Shown here in pieces: positions 46,301-59,033 of a DNA stretch of 64,000 nucleotides. The DNA is from Opisthocomus hoazin (lineage: Eukaryota > Chordata > Aves > Opisthocomiformes > Opisthocomidae). The DNA lies in NCBI RefSeq assembly GCF_030867145.1, contig NC_134443.1, forward strand, positions 1,674,001-1,738,000, in the 5' to 3' direction. Each line of letters starts with the position of its first letter. Position 1 is the stretch's first letter. A program made the position numbers and the translations under genes. Below the pieces are notes generated by a model. The model saw only the letters and a list, made by a program, of their open reading frames with translations, ran no database searches and had not been told where the DNA came from.

Positions 46301-49300
46301 AAGCCCCCTGTGCCTCCCTGCCTGCCTCAGCCCTTCTCTCTGTTCTCCTCCCAGGCATGGGCCGTGGGGCGAGGGAGACGGTGCTGGGCACCTTGGGGAA
46401 GGCGACGATATTGCGGATCCCCCCTAAGCTCCAGGACCTCACCCTGACCTTCAAGGTGGCTGTCTGGAAGCGGGACACGGAGGACCCACAGAAGAAGCTC
46501 ATCCTGCTCAAGTACTCGGATGGCAACTACACCAACTACATGGAGGAACGGACTCGCTTCCAAAAGATGGACTTCTCCCTGGAGATCCTGAACACCAGCC
46601 GGGAGGACAGGCAGCTCTACGAGTACATCGTCACCAAGGGGTCGGAGGAGGAAGTCTGGCAGATACAGTTGGAGGTGTACGGTGAGACATGCTGCTTCGG
46701 GAGCACCGTGCTGGATGCTCCCAGACTCTTGCGGTGCTGGGAGCAGGTCTGGGAGGTGGGTGGTGGTCAACGGGGGTGGGAGATGCCCACCCTAATGTCA
46801 AGGTGCTGCAGTGAGTCCAGGACCCTCTTGCAGCCCCATCTAGGTATCCCCAGGAGCCTTTGGGTGTGTGTAGACCACGTCCCTCTTTAATGCTGTTTGC
46901 ACAGGGTCCGGGGCCAGACCGGTTCCTCTCCATCTCCTGGGGACTTGGGAGAGGCCAGTAGGATTTCCCAGGCAGGAGCCAAGGTAACGTTCACCTCCTT
47001 CCCCAGACACAAACCTTTGTCCCCTCCCTCTCTCCAGAGCCGGTGTCCGATCCCAGCATCCAGATCCTCGGCTGGTCGCTGGCCAATGGCAGCTGCACCT
47101 TCACCCTCAACTGCACGGCCGAGAGAGGGGACAACGTCTCCTACAGCTGGGCCAGCTGGGACGCCAGCACCTCGGGGCTCTGCTCCCACAACGGCAGCGT
47201 CCTGCACGTCTCCTACTCCCCGCAGCACACGAGCATTGCCTGCGCCTGCACGGCCACCAACCCCGTCAGCAGCCACGTCGTCACCTTCAACTCCTCCGAG
47301 TGCAGCTACGAGCAAGGGGGTAAGTCCCCAGCTGCCAACCCGGCTCTCACCAGCCTCCCGGTCCTGCTCTTGCTTTGCAGGGGACTTTTTCACGCTGCTT
47401 TAGGCAGCCTCAAAGGAGCCTTTTGCGAGAAAAGCAGCCGCTGTGTCGCCTGCCCGGGGCTGCCCAGTCCTTCCCGTAAATGCCGGCTGCGGAGCTGCAG
47501 GTCCCACCGGCCGGCCCGGCCACCACCCTGCTGCTCGAGGCTCATTTCGAATGCAGGAGGCTCCTACGCTGGGCGGTTTGGGGAGGATAAAAGCCTCGGT
47601 GACAACTTCCCCTTCGGAGGCTTTCGGGGCAAATGTCACGCTCTCTCTCCCCGGGGTTTTCTAGCACTCCCTCGTGACGTGGGGGACTTTCACTGGGGCT
47701 GGGCAGTGCGGTGGCTGCCCCTTTCCCCGGGGACCCGGAGGTGCAGTCACACCTCTGCTGGGGCTCTCACAGTGACCTGTGCTGAGAAAACATCCCCGTG
47801 GGGAAAAAGGGTCGGGACTCTCGCTTCGGAAAGAGAGATGCTGAAAGGAGATGCTCCAGGAGGGGTTTGGGCTTGTTTCTCACCCCCTTGCCCCAAACCC
47901 CCTTGCAGGGTGGGACACCCCTGCACGGTGTCACTGTCAGTGGTCCGGGTGCTGGGAGCCCGGCTGGCTCTGTCCGAAGGCTCTCTTCTCACGCACCCGC
48001 GACGCAAGGGCGTTGTACGAGGGGGCTGCCTCCCCGCACGCCTCCAGAAAGCCACCTGAGATGTTTTTAGGGCTTTATCTGGCCCTGATCTGGCCCCCAG
48101 CAGGGTTTTTTGCTGACTGTTGCAGTCTGGAGGCGATTAGAGAGAGCTCTGCTCGAGAGAAGCGTTTCCTGCCCCTTGTTTCCTGTTCTACCGACATCAT
48201 CAGCCCAAAATTAGGTGACGAGATGAAGAAAGATCTTAGCAGCCCATTCTGCTCAACTCCGCGTGACCCTGGGCCCCAGGGCCGGTGGCTGACCCCCTCC
48301 CCTCTCTGCCCCCCACCCCAGGCAGCACCGGGCTGAGGACGGAGCATCTCGTGCTGGTGGTGGTCGTGCCCATTGCTGCTGTCCTGGTGCTCACCGGGGT
48401 CTTCGTGGCCACCCATTTGGCCATGCCCATTGGTGAGTGTCATGAGGAAGGGGTGCCAGGGTGCTTGGGGGTCTGCGGGTGGAGTGACCCTTGCGGGGGG
48501 ACAGAAGCTGCCCCCAGCTGACCCCAGTGAATGGACCAAGGGGCTGATCCCTGTGGGCACCTGACTTTGTGAGTACACTGGCCCTTGGCAGGAGCAAAAT
48601 GCGTTTCTCTTGAAGCACCGAGTAAAAGGCAGGAAGGAAACCAGCTTCAAAGTAAAAAAGAAACAGAAGAGAAACGTGCCTGCACGTGACCTCCAACGCT
48701 TTGCCCAGATCGCTGAGATCGTCTTGCACCGTCTCACGGGGAACGAAATGATCCCAGCCCAAATTAGAGAGAGCATCACCTCCCCCGGTGCCTCAGCCAG
48801 GCTGTGCCCCCCCTTCCCGTTCCAGGTGTAGTGACAAATCTGCAAAGGTGGCCTGTAGTGGCCAGAGACCCTCCGACCCCGGCCGGGCAGCTGCGGCAAT
48901 AGGGATGCAGCCAGCGGGCACCGTGCTGGGGACGGATCCAGCACGGGCTCACGAGCAGGATGTGGCTTGCGAAGTGCCAGGGGTCCCCTCAGGTCCCTGC
49001 AAGCGACAGGACGAGAGGCAACGGCCTCAAGTTGCGTCAGGGGAGGTTCAGATTGGATATCGGGAAAAAGTTCTTTCCTGAAAGCGTGGTCAGGCCTTGG
49101 ACCAGGCTGCCCAGGGCAGTGGGGGAGTCCCCATCTCTGGAGGGGATCAAAAAACACGTAGACGTGGCACTAGGGGACGTGGTTTTGTAAGCTTGGTTTA
49201 GGGTTGACAGTTGGGCTTGATGATCTTGGAGGTCTTTTCCAGCCTGGATGATTCCATGATTCTGTGACTCGGTGAATCGCTTTGTTCCCCCGCAGCCGGC

Positions 49301-50268
49301 CGGGAGCAGCAGCCTTCGCCGCTCGCCGAGGACAGCGCGGTGCACACCATCTACTCCCAAGTGCAGCGGGTGGAGGTGAGCCACAACCAGCACGGCCTCG
49401 GTGCCGGGGGGAAAATGGTGCTTTGGCAACGGAAACGCTCCTTCAGTGCCGGGACCCCCAGCGCGGCTGCAGGACCTTGCCAGGGTCGCTTGGGCAGGGG
49501 TCTCAGATGGTGGCAGCCTGGCTTTGGGCAGCAGCACCCAAAGCCCCGGGTCGTTGCTGGGTGCCTCCTCGGCACCCGTTGTGATGGGCTTTGGCCCCAC
49601 ACCATGGGGGGGTCAACACAGCCCCGCGGCTGGCAAGGGGGAGGGTGGAATTGTGGCTGGGGGGTGACTGGGGTGGCCGTGGGGTCCCCGGGATCCCCCA
49701 TCCCTGCGGTCCCAGGGATCAGACTGGTTTGGGAATCACTGGGAATAAGGTTGGGTCCTGCAGCTTCCCCTGCATCCCAGGGTGGCTCTGGGGACAGACT
49801 GAGGTTTTCCCCCCCACCCCAAGTCCTGCTCGGCGCAAAGTGGGGGAGGGTACGGCGGGTCCGTGTCGGGTGGAGGGAGGGAGGGGCCCCTGCGGCGAGC
49901 TGCCTGCTGCGCTCATCCTTCACCCTCCCCGCAGAAAGGGCCCCCCACCACCGAGCACCCCTCCTGCACCACCATCTACGCTGCAGCCACCGGCTTGCCC
50001 CCGGACACGGCCCTGGCCCCCGGCAGAGCCCTGCGCCCCCCACGCAGCCCCCCGACAGAGCCGCCCGCCCCACAGAGCCACCCATCCCTCTCGCAGGTAA
50101 GCATGGCTGCCCCCTCCCCAGTCCTCGCCCCAGCTGGGCATCGGGGCACCCCACGGCTCCCGCAGCTCGGGCACCTCGCCGACCCCTTTGCTTCCCTGCT
50201 TCGTGCCGCAGAACCCCGACAAGGAGCCCATGACGGTTTATGCCAGCGTGATGATGCCCATGGCCTGA
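43384..50268 (+). CDS. SLAMF1: SLAMF1 (CD150), homophilic SLAM receptor
   Basis: Exons: 43384-43447 (signal, [20 protein letters not shown]), 46355-46681 (V), 47038-47319 (C2), 48322-48432 (membrane), 49296-49375, 49935-50096 and 50212-50268 (tail, TGA). They give 360 residues against 335 in human, with GT/AG ends and consistent phases. The C2 domain reads [33 protein letters not shown] and CTATNPVSS, close to human SLAMF1. The membrane helix is [20 protein letters not shown]. The tail keeps all three human tyrosine motifs: TIYSQV, TIYAAA (human TIYVAA, in the matching context [15 protein letters not shown]) and the C-terminal [11 protein letters not shown] (human TVYASVTLPES). SAP-dependent signalling is therefore expected. 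The second tail exon is longer and Pro-rich. The 2.9-kb intron 1 carries a poly-T tract. A CR1 tail lies 28 bp before the first ITSM exon. Confidence 0.92.
43498..43520. repeat. Poly-T tract followed by a cryptic splice acceptor
   Basis: An uninterrupted run of about 23 T is followed by GTCAG|AGACG, about 50 bp after the SLAMF1 signal-exon donor. It resembles a strong acceptor. Reading on from the AG gives an open frame of 44 codons, ending at a TAG at 43657. Confidence 0.7.
49000..49268 (+). mobile_element. CR1 LINE 3' fragment, older copy, in SLAMF1 intron
   Basis: From CAAGCGACAGGACGAGAGGC to CATGATTCTGTGACTC. Sense-oriented and diverged. It ends about 28 bp before the exon at 49296. Confidence 0.9.
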
Positions 50269-52625
50269 GCCTCTCCAGGCAGCGGGCAGCAGCCCAGCCC
50301 GGCCTCCGCCTCTGCTCGCCGGGCACCGGCATCGGCGTTCCCGGCTGGAGAAAACCCCACTTGTCCCTGGAGAACCGGGACAAAACCCTCCGGCACGCGC
50401 CGACCTCTGTCACAGCCGAGCTGGGGCTGCAACAACGGCCGCGGCGGTGAGGGACGGTGGAGCAAAGAGCGGGGCTGAAGCAAGGCAAGAAATCTCCCGG
50501 GGCTGCGGCGAAGGGCGGCCGGCGAGACGCTGCGGCGCTGGGAGACGGTGGAGGGGCTCTGGATACGACCCTGCAGCCGGGCACGAGCGAGGGAAAGAGA
50601 ATCGACGCCTCGGAGGGGAAGAGTCAGCCTAGCAGCACCGAGAAGCGTGACCGGAGCAGGTTTGCAGCCCAACCTCATCCCTGCCCCGGGGGTTTTCACC
50701 CCACGGCCTCATCCTTCGGCCCCGACTTCGCTAGAGGGAGCCCCCGGCGCGTGGCAGCTGGTGACACCCGTGACGCACGGGGACGCGGGTTCAGCGGCAG
50801 CAGGGGAGGAGGGGGAGGGAATCAGAAGTGATTCTCGTTATGGTTTTTTTTTTTTCTCGACCTCTGCTCCGCAACCGGTTACAAAACGCCTGGGTTTTGG
50901 CCCAAGGGGTGAGGAGAATTCTGCAATCCCCTCGGTGCTGAGCCTCGTGACCGGGGAAGCAGCCGCGTCCCACCACGCTTTTCCATCCCCATCCTTTTCC
51001 ACTGACGACTACGGGAACAAGCCGGGACCTTCCGGGAGGACGATTCAAAGCTGAACTTCTGGCTCAGAGCAGGGACGCAGCCCGCGACCCCGCCATCCCC
51101 CTGCCCGCAGCATCTCCCACCTTCCCCGCAGAAACACACGGCGTGGGGATGCTGGAGGTGCTCTGGAGGAGGGACCAGGGCTGTAAAATCTTTCCACGCC
51201 CCCCCTCCCCGCCTCAGCTATTTTATAATCCCACCGTGACTCGGCTCGACCAGCAGGTCTGATCTCATGTGCTGCTGCTAAGGGAAAGGAAAATAAATTT
51301 ATAGTGAAGCCTTTTGGAAAGGTTTGCTGGAGGAGTGTGTCAGGGGCTGGATCAGGCTTTGGGGGGGGAAGAGAAATCGGTGTTTCTACACCTCCCGAGC
51401 TTCCTCCTTTCGTTGCTACAGAAAAATCAGCTGAGCTTCTTCCCTGGAAAAGTCTGCCCGCAGAGAAACCACTTCCCCCAGGAGCATGGGCAGGGCCAGG
51501 TCGTGGAGCCGCGCGAGGCCGTGCTTGCCCTTGTGCCTCCAAGAGCGCAAAAGCCCCAAACTCTGGGTGTTTGGGGCAGGATGGAGCCCGGGGCTCCCCG
51601 TGTCGGTCCTGGCAGAACGACGGGGCACGCTGTGATGTCCAGACACCGCAGCCGGCCCCACGGCTGCGAGGGGACCTCAGATGCTCCACGTGGGGAAGAG
51701 CTCAAGCTAAAATGCAACCCTTGCCATTGCAGGGGAGCGATGAGCCGCGATGCTGCAGACCCCCCCGGCTCCCAGGCGACGGTCGGAGGAGGCAGAGGCG
51801 GTGACGGGGTGGCTCGTCCCCCCGGGTGGGTCTGTGCCCCTCCTCTCCCCCCACAGCCAGGGTGTTGTGAAAGAGAGGAGATGTTTTCAGGGCTTCGGCG
51901 ACGTTGGTGCTTTGGTGTTGAGCAACGCCGCCGGTCGCTGTGCTAATGTGTCCCGTCACGCGTCCCCCCGCGGCACAGCGGCCCCCCGCTCCCTTGCCAG
52001 GGTAGAGAAACCGGGGCTATTTTAAAACCCAACATCCCCAGCTGGTTCAGTGCTCTTCCTCCACCTGAATTTCGGTATGATGCCGGCGTCGGGCTACTTC
52101 CCACAATAATCTGAATTAGGGAAGCGGCCGCTTCTTTGAACTTGCCATTTGGCTGTCCCGTCTGGGGGGGCATGGAGTCTGGGGGGATGGATAGCTTGGA
52201 TCTCAGCATCCCTTACCAAGGATGCCCTGCTGACATCGGTCCATGGGCACCGGGATGCTCTTGGTGACTCCCCTCCCTCGGGGCTGGTTCCCACAGTGAA
52301 GCAGGGATATTTGTCACACAAGGCCACGATGACGCTCTTCGTCCCAGCCGCCACGCTTGTCTTTGCTTGGAAATGGAGTTTTTCAGCTCGAGTTTTCACT
52401 CGGCGTACGCCATGGGATTCTTCCTCCTCATCACACCCCTTCCGGCACCAGGGCTGATGTCACCGCCTGAGGGCCTGTGATCGTACCAGCCGCTGGATGA
52501 AGCCGGTGGTGTTATCCCCACCCATCCTTCTGCGCAAGGGTGCACGCGCTTGCGTCTTCCTCTTGCCACCACAAGCTGTAGTAGATGCTGGGTGCGGAGA
52601 GCCCCTCTCCGTGTGCCGCGGGTCG
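50269..52625. other. SLAMF1 3' flank and spacer
   Basis: Unique DNA that includes the probable SLAMF1 3' UTR, a T-rich run at about 50846-50857 and an AT-rich bit near 51285-51302 (GAAAATAAATTTATAGTG). No Ig or membrane exon was recognised. Confidence 0.4.
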
Positions 52626-55600
52626 ATGGACGCCTTGGGGTGCCTGTCCTTGGCCCTCCTCCTCCACCAAGCAAGTAAGTGCAAGATGCTCGTTTTTCCC
52701 TCCTTGGTGGAAGGGAAGGAGCCCATGGGGGGCTCGGGGTGGCTGTGGGGGCTCTCGGGAGAGCGGGGACAGGGCTGGCACATGCAGGACCAGCAGCTCC
52801 AGGTGCAGATGCAGCTCTACAGGCATGAAGTTTATTCCAAAGAGGTTGGGCAAACAAGGGTGAAAGATGGCCAGCACAACCCAGTGCTGGCCCTCAGCAC
52901 GGTCCCCCTCTGCTAACGAGTGACTGCGTCAGGTCTCAGCTCTGCCCAGCTGCTGCCAGATGTGCACCGGCCACCAAATTGCCTTTCTGCTCCGCATTCA
53001 GAGTCCGTTCCCGGTGTGTTCTGAATTTTCTGTGCTTTTGTGGTTTTGTTGTGGGGTATTTGGGGCTGTTTGAACCAGGAGACGCTTTCTGCCTGTTTTC
53101 AGGCGAGGAGAAAGGGGCAGAGACGGTGGCTTTACCCCGGCCCCTTCCCCGCATCCTCGCGGAGATTATGCTGCCTTATCTGCTGTTCAGCAGAACTTCC
53201 TTCTTCAAGTTTATCTCCCCAACCAGTTTTTCCTTCCCTGCAGCCAGAGAAGCCTCCTCTCAACGTCCTGGAGGCATCCCCGTGGGCTTGGATAGGGGGG
53301 ACCAGAACTGCAGAGCCCCAGGGAGAGGTGACAGCCTCGGGGTCCGGCTGCCCGGCTGAGCCGGGATCAATGCCCTGTCCAGGAACTGGGGAGAAAATCT
53401 CCGTCCCCAGCCCAGAGTGGGCAGCATTGATTCTTAAAATCAGAGGTAGCCAAAACGAGATGGAAGTGTCTTCCTCCTGCTCAGAAGAGGGCAGAAGCAG
53501 CTGCACAGAAGGGGAAAAAGTTACCCAATTTCTTGCTTGCTTGCGTAGGTGAGCTTGGCCTTTTGGCTTGGAGATCAAAGGGAACCTGCCCCGCTTTTCT
53601 GAGCCATCGCAAACTCCTTGCAGTTTGATTTTCCACCTCAGGGCTCTGTCCCTTGCACCCACTTTGCACGTGGGAAGCAGCGTGGGTGTCCGGTAGCTGC
53701 AGGGGAACCTGGTGCCGCTTGCTTCACGAGCACTTGGGGGATGCGGCAGCACAGGTTCTCCTGAGAGACCTCAGAGGCAATTAGTTCATTTAAAATAAAA
53801 AGGAATCCCCTAATTCCTGCGATCGCCACTGCTCTCCGCATCCAGTGCTGGTGATCTGGTGTGCATGCCCGTCCCCGGGGCTGCCCCAGAGGGTCTGGAC
53901 CACCCGGCGCTGTGCGCTGGCAGCCCAGAAGCCAACCGTGCCCTGGGCTGCATCCCCAGCAGCGTGGGCATGGGGTGAGGGGGGGATTCTGAGACCCCCC
54001 CCCGGGAGCCCTGCGTCCAGCTCTGGAGCCTCCAGCACAGGACAGAGCTGGAGCTGCGGGATCGGGGCCGGAGGAGGCCCCAGCTATGATCTGAGGGCTG
54101 GGACCCCTCTGCTGGGAGGAGAGGCTGGGAGAGCTGGGGCTGGGCAGCCTGGGGAGGAGAAGGCTGCGGGGAGACCTCAGAGCAGCTGCCAGTGCTTAGA
54201 AGAAAGATGGCGACAGACTTTCTAGTAGGGTCTGTAGTGATAAGACAAGGCGTAATGGTTTTAAATTGAAAGAAGGGAGATTCAGACTAGATGTAAGGAA
54301 GGAATTTCCTGTGCTGAGGGTGGGGGGATGATGGCACTGGTTGCCCAGAGGGGTGGGAGATGCCCCATCTCTGGAGACACGCAAGGACTAGTTGGTTGGG
54401 GGTCTGAGCGACCTGGTCTGGTTGAAGATGTCCCTGCTCGCTGCAGGGGGGGTCAGACTGGGTGGCCTTTAAAGGTCCCTTCCAACCCAGACCGTTCCGT
54501 GATTCCACACCTTTGCCTGCAGCTGAACAGAGGTGCTGTGGGTGCCATCGCGGGGGGCTCCGGCCCCTGCAGATCAGCCATCACACTAGGTGCTCGCAGT
54601 GGGACAAGGCATTTTTTGGCCAAGGACCTTCCCCGAGCCATCCTGCCTTCTCCCCCAGCCAGCCCCCGAGCTCGCTGCGCATCCTCTCCCTGGGCACGCA
54701 GCCTTCAGCCGGGCTTCTCTTCCCAGTGTGCGCCGGCGACGGGAAAGAGGTGACCAGTGCCGTGGGCCGGTCCGTCACCTTCCACCTCCGGAGCCCAGGG
54801 GGAAACGCCGCTGCCTGGAGCTTTCGCGACGAGATCATAGCGACCGTGAAGTTCGGCAGTCCTCCCGAAGCCGTGTTTTTCGACGACAGCTACAAGTCGC
54901 GCTTGGCCTTCCCCGAGAACGGCAACGCGCTCACCATCGTCCAGCTGAGGGTGGGCGATGCCGGCACCTACACCGCAAAGGTCGCAGGGGTGAAAATCAC
55001 CTTCACCTTACACGTCTACAGTAAGTGCCTTGTGGTGTTGGTGGGTTGGTTGTTTTTTTTTTTTTTTTAATGCTTTGTGCTAAATGAGGGGTGAGGGGTT
55101 TCCTGACAGCCCCTCGCTTCCCACAGCGGAGCTGACGGCGCCGACGGTGACCTGCGCAGCGCGGAACTGCTCGGCCGACAGCTGCCGCTACACCCTGCAC
55201 TGCGACGCCTCGGGCTCCGGCTCCGGCAACGTCTCCTACAGCTGGAGCACGGGGAGGAAGCTGCTGAGCGAGGGCCCCGAGCTGCTGGTGGAGGAGTCAT
55301 CACCGGATGAGCCACCGCTCACGTGCGAGGCGCGGAACCCCGTCAGCAGCAGCAACGCCACCGTCTCGCCCGCAGCCCTCTGCGCAGGTAACGGCCACGG
55401 AGAGCTGCGCGGGTGGGGTGGTGGGGATGGGCTGTGCCCTGCTCCCAGTGGCTCCAGTTCCCCCCCCCCTGAGCTGTGCAAAGAGAGAAACGGGGACCCC
55501 GGGCAGAAGCACTCACCTCTCTCCCTGTTCTCTCCCCTCGCCGCGCCGCCCGTGCTGCCAGAAAACACAATCCACTCTCCCGCCGTCGGTGAGCTCCTGA

Positions 55601-58600
55601 ACCCCCCGTCCGTGTCTGGCCTTGCTCTTTAGTCTCTGAGTGTGTCCGAGCCAGCTCACAGCGTCCGGCCGCCCTGGACCCCCGCGTCTGGGGAGGGGGG
55701 AGATGGGGAGCCTGATGCCGCACCGTCCGTCCCCTCCCAAAGCAGCGCGCGGGAGATAGCCGGGCTTTCTGGGCAGTGCTCTTCGCATCCGTGCGCCGTC
55801 TCTGTCAGCTGGGGAATCTGGGGAGGGGAGGTGGGCTCCGCATTTCTAGCTTTTCTCCCCCAAAAAAGTCCCGGCTTGGGGTTGGGAGCGTCAAATCCAT
55901 TCACGCAGCGGAGAGGCAGAGCCGAGGATGGGCTGGAGGTGGGAGCGTGGCTCCGTGTACGCCCACTGCCCCCAGCCCATTGGGGTTTCTGTCCCCCCCG
56001 ATGCCACCCATGAGGTCCCTGAAGGGCAAAGGGACATCGGTGGGGGCAGCAGTGGCCATGGAGGGGCTGGGGCGGGGGTCTCCCAGCCGCTGCTCTGTCT
56101 GCCAAGCCGCTCGTCCTCGTGCAGCGTGTCGTCTCCTCTCCGTGTTGGACAGTCTTCTCGTGAGACGAGGGTCCCTGCGAAGCACGGAAGGGCTCAGCGG
56201 GGTGTCGAAGCTGAGATGTCCCCTTCCCCCCCGCTCTGATGCTGGGAGGAGGCAGATATGCCTTAGCATGTTGTTACCAGACCTTCTTCTCTTTCAAGGC
56301 TCCAGCAGGCAGGCTGGAATCGTGGCCGCTTCGGTGATCGGAGCCGGAGTGCTCGTAGCAGTGATTATTTTCGCGATCTACTCCAAGTCCAGAGGTGAGC
56401 CGCTTCCCCCGCGGGCAACCACCCCTGCAGACCTGGCGAGCAGGAGGTGGGACCCGGGAGGGGGGACACAGCCAGCCCCGGTGCCCTGGGAACGCGAGGG
56501 GCTGCGGCAGCCGGAGCTGAGGATGCCGCTCGGGGTTCCCTTCGGTTCCCGCTGCTGACGGGAGCTCCGCGTCGCTTCTCCCCCAGGCTGGAGGATCTTC
56601 TGCCTGCCTGCAGCCGAGGCTGTGAACACAGGTAGGACTCTGGGGCTCCCTCTTTTTCCTGGTGGGAAGAGCCTGGTCACGTTTGAGATCGGGAGGGAAA
56701 TCATCCACCACCACGGCTTGGTACTGGAGCGTACGCCGGCTCACGGGACCCCGACGTCTCCCTGCACCCCCCCCTCGCAAGCACGGAGGCGAGGGGAAGG
56801 GATCGATCCCCGGCGACGTCACGGTGGCTGAAGCCGTGCTCTCCCACAGTCTTTTGCTGGAAAACCTCGTGCCAGCTCACCAAGAAGTAGCCGGGAGATC
56901 ACCAACGAAAGAGGGATTTTGAGAAAAGAGCAGAGCTGGCAAGGGACAACTGCGGGGGCAGAGACGAGCAAGGAGGGATCGTGTGCCCCAAGGGCAGAAA
57001 CAACCCCTCTGCAGCTCCACATACAGCTCGAGCCATCGCTGCCTGCCATCGCTGCCTGCCATCGCTGCCTGCCATCGCTGCCTGCCATCGCTGCCTGCTT
57101 TCCCTGGCTCTCGGGGATCCGGGGCTCCTGGGAGCGGTGGAGCAGCACGACGGCGGCCGCAGGGACGCCCTTGGCATCGCTTCGGGATCGGCTCTGCTAG
57201 ATTCAGGGGTTCAGGGTGAGAATCCAGCCGGGAAACCCGATGGAAGAAGCGACCGCTGGACCAGTTCCCGTCCCCTCTCCCTGACATTCAGGGTGGTTTT
57301 GTGCTGGGCCGGGCCGTGCCCATCGCTGCTGCAACTGAGCCAAAGCCCAGCAGAGATCTCGCTGACTTATTTTTGACTTGCGTATTTTGTTGTTTCCGTA
57401 AGCTGAAATAAAGCTGACGTGAATGGGGGAGTTCCTGCCTCGTGTTTTACATTTCTGTGTGCCCGAGCGGGACGTCCGGGCGCACCCAGGACCACGGGCT
57501 CGTCCCAGCCGATGATTTGGATCCAGCTCTTCCGTCGGGAACCAAGGGCAAAACGCCTCCCCGAAGCGCTCCTCTCTGCACGGCTGTTCTTCTGCGGGGC
57601 TGGCAGCAGCAACCCAAAGGAGACGCACTGAAATTTGGACCAAAAATTGGGATTCTGAAGGAATTCAGTCCTCTCTCCCACCTCTGTTCGATGAGCCAAA
57701 GAATGAGCGGCCGCTAACGCTTGCTACCATGGTGGCACCGTATGAAGGAGACACAAATGCCTCTCGCCCTCCGAAAGCAGATGTGGATCTTGTATTTAAC
57801 CAAAAAAAGCTGCTTTTCGCTCGCAAGTCCCCTCAACTGCTGCTCTTTGAGCTGAAGCAAGCACCACCCGCTCCCGCAATGGCCGGGGCAGGAGGGGCGG
57901 TGGGATGAGAAGCGATGCTCACCTCGACCCGGCCCCGCAGCAAACACCTCCAGCAGCTCCGAGGGGCTGCCGAGTGCAGCAGGCTGGGTTTACGCCCAAG
58001 CCCAGCACCCTTGAAGCCCGGATTCCCCCCAGCCCTCCGGGTTTATGCCCAAGCCCAGCACCCTTGAAGCCCGGATTCCCCCCAGCCCTCGTTGAGGAGC
58101 ATCCCGGCGGCACTCGGGTGGTGCCAGGGGATCCACCGCGGCCCCTTCCCGGCCGTGGCAGCCTCCTCCCGTGTTGACCCTCTGCTTGTTTTCTCCTTGC
58201 AGGGGCTGACGCAGACTACACGACGGTGTACGCCGAAGTCGGCCCTTCCGAGCAGGTGAGGCTCGTTCTCGTCCTCCAGGTACGGGGCTGGACGGGGCTG
58301 CGCAGCCGGGGGGTCCCTGCACGGGACGGGGATGGCCTGAGGGCCACGTGATGGGCATGGGGAGGAAGGACGGCAGCCGGACAGCCCCGGGGTTTGTCTG
58401 TTAGATCCTCGGGGGAAGTGGAAGGGGGACGTGCCAGCGCTGGGGCTTGCCGAGGAGCAGCCAGCGCGGCCACCTGCCTGCACTTCCCGGTGCATCACCA
58501 GGGCTCTGACCCCAGCCCCACCAAACTGGGCTTCCTTGGCTCCCCCGGGCTTTGAGATCCCTTTGCCAGCTCCGAGCCCTCCAAACACTTTTTAAAACCT

Positions 58601-59033
58601 TTTCCTCCGATGCACTTGCAGAGTTTCTCGAACGCCCAGCGAGGTGACCCAAAAAGGACACCAACCTCCGGTGTGGAGACCTCCAAAACCATCTATTCCA
58701 CCATCCAGGCTACGGCCCAGGTGAGTTGGTGCTCCTGGCCCCGAAGGGGCCCCAGAGCCAAGCAGGGAGATGGGCAAGACCCCCAGGTGAGAGATGGAAC
58801 CCCTGGAGCAAGGCGCTCGGACAGAGGGGTCTTCACTGGGCTTTCTTGGGGTCCAGACCTCCAAGCCAAGCCTGCGGGTCCGCTCTTCCTTGCCAAGGGA
58901 GGGGTCGGCTCCCACCAGCCCAAGCAAAGCTTTTGTCCCTTTGCAATTGCAGATGGCTGCTGAGAAGATGGGCGAGGGCACGCCGGGCTGCTGGGAGCTG
59001 GATGAGAAAAGCCCCTACTTGTCGGTCAGCTAG
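52626..59033 (+). CDS. CD84: CD84/SLAMF6-type SLAM receptor
   Basis: Exons: 52626-52674 (signal, MDALGCLSLALLLHQA), 54727-55020 (V), 55127-55387 (C2), 56299-56394 (membrane), 56587-56631, 58203-58255, 58622-58720, 58953-59033 (tail, TAG); 325 residues. A 27-base in-phase mini-exon at 55562-55588 (ENTIHSPAV) is possible. The V domain has SVTFHL, AAAWSFRDEIIATV and VGDAGTYTAKV and lacks the Ig cysteine pair. The C2 domain has [10 protein letters not shown] and LTCEARNPVSSSNATVS. The membrane helix is IVAASVIGAGVLVAVIIFAI, then a GWRIFC exon like CD84 (GRIF). Switch motifs are TVYAEV and TIYSTI (the latter as in SLAMF6), with a C-terminal SPYLSVS like CD84's SSYEIVI. The gene sits next to SLAMF1, where mammals have CD84. 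I am sure of the SLAM family and fairly but not fully sure of CD84 rather than SLAMF6; it may be co-orthologous to both. Confidence 0.82.
54060..54510 (+). mobile_element. CR1 LINE 3' fragment, old copy
   Basis: From about GGGGCCGGAGGAGGCCCCAG to AACCCAGACCGTTCCGTGAT, in sense. It carries a different internal variant (GATTCAGACTAGATGTAAGG) from the young copies, so it is another CR1 subfamily. It lies in intron 1 of the CD84-like gene, about 215 bp before the V exon. Confidence 0.88.
57033..57098. repeat. 13-bp tandem repeat, five copies
   Basis: CCATCGCTGCCTG is repeated five times nearly perfectly inside an intron of the CD84-like gene. Confidence 0.9.
57986..58090. repeat. 53-bp tandem duplication
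   Basis: Two almost identical copies start GGGTTTACGCCCAAGCCCAG (57986) and GGGTTTATGCCCAAGCCCAG (58039). Intronic, about 110 bp before the TVYAEV exon. Confidence 0.9.

Noticed and set aside
54462-55070. A 202-residue single-exon gene
   Set aside because: It is the V exon of the CD84-like gene with intron and CR1 sequence read on either side.
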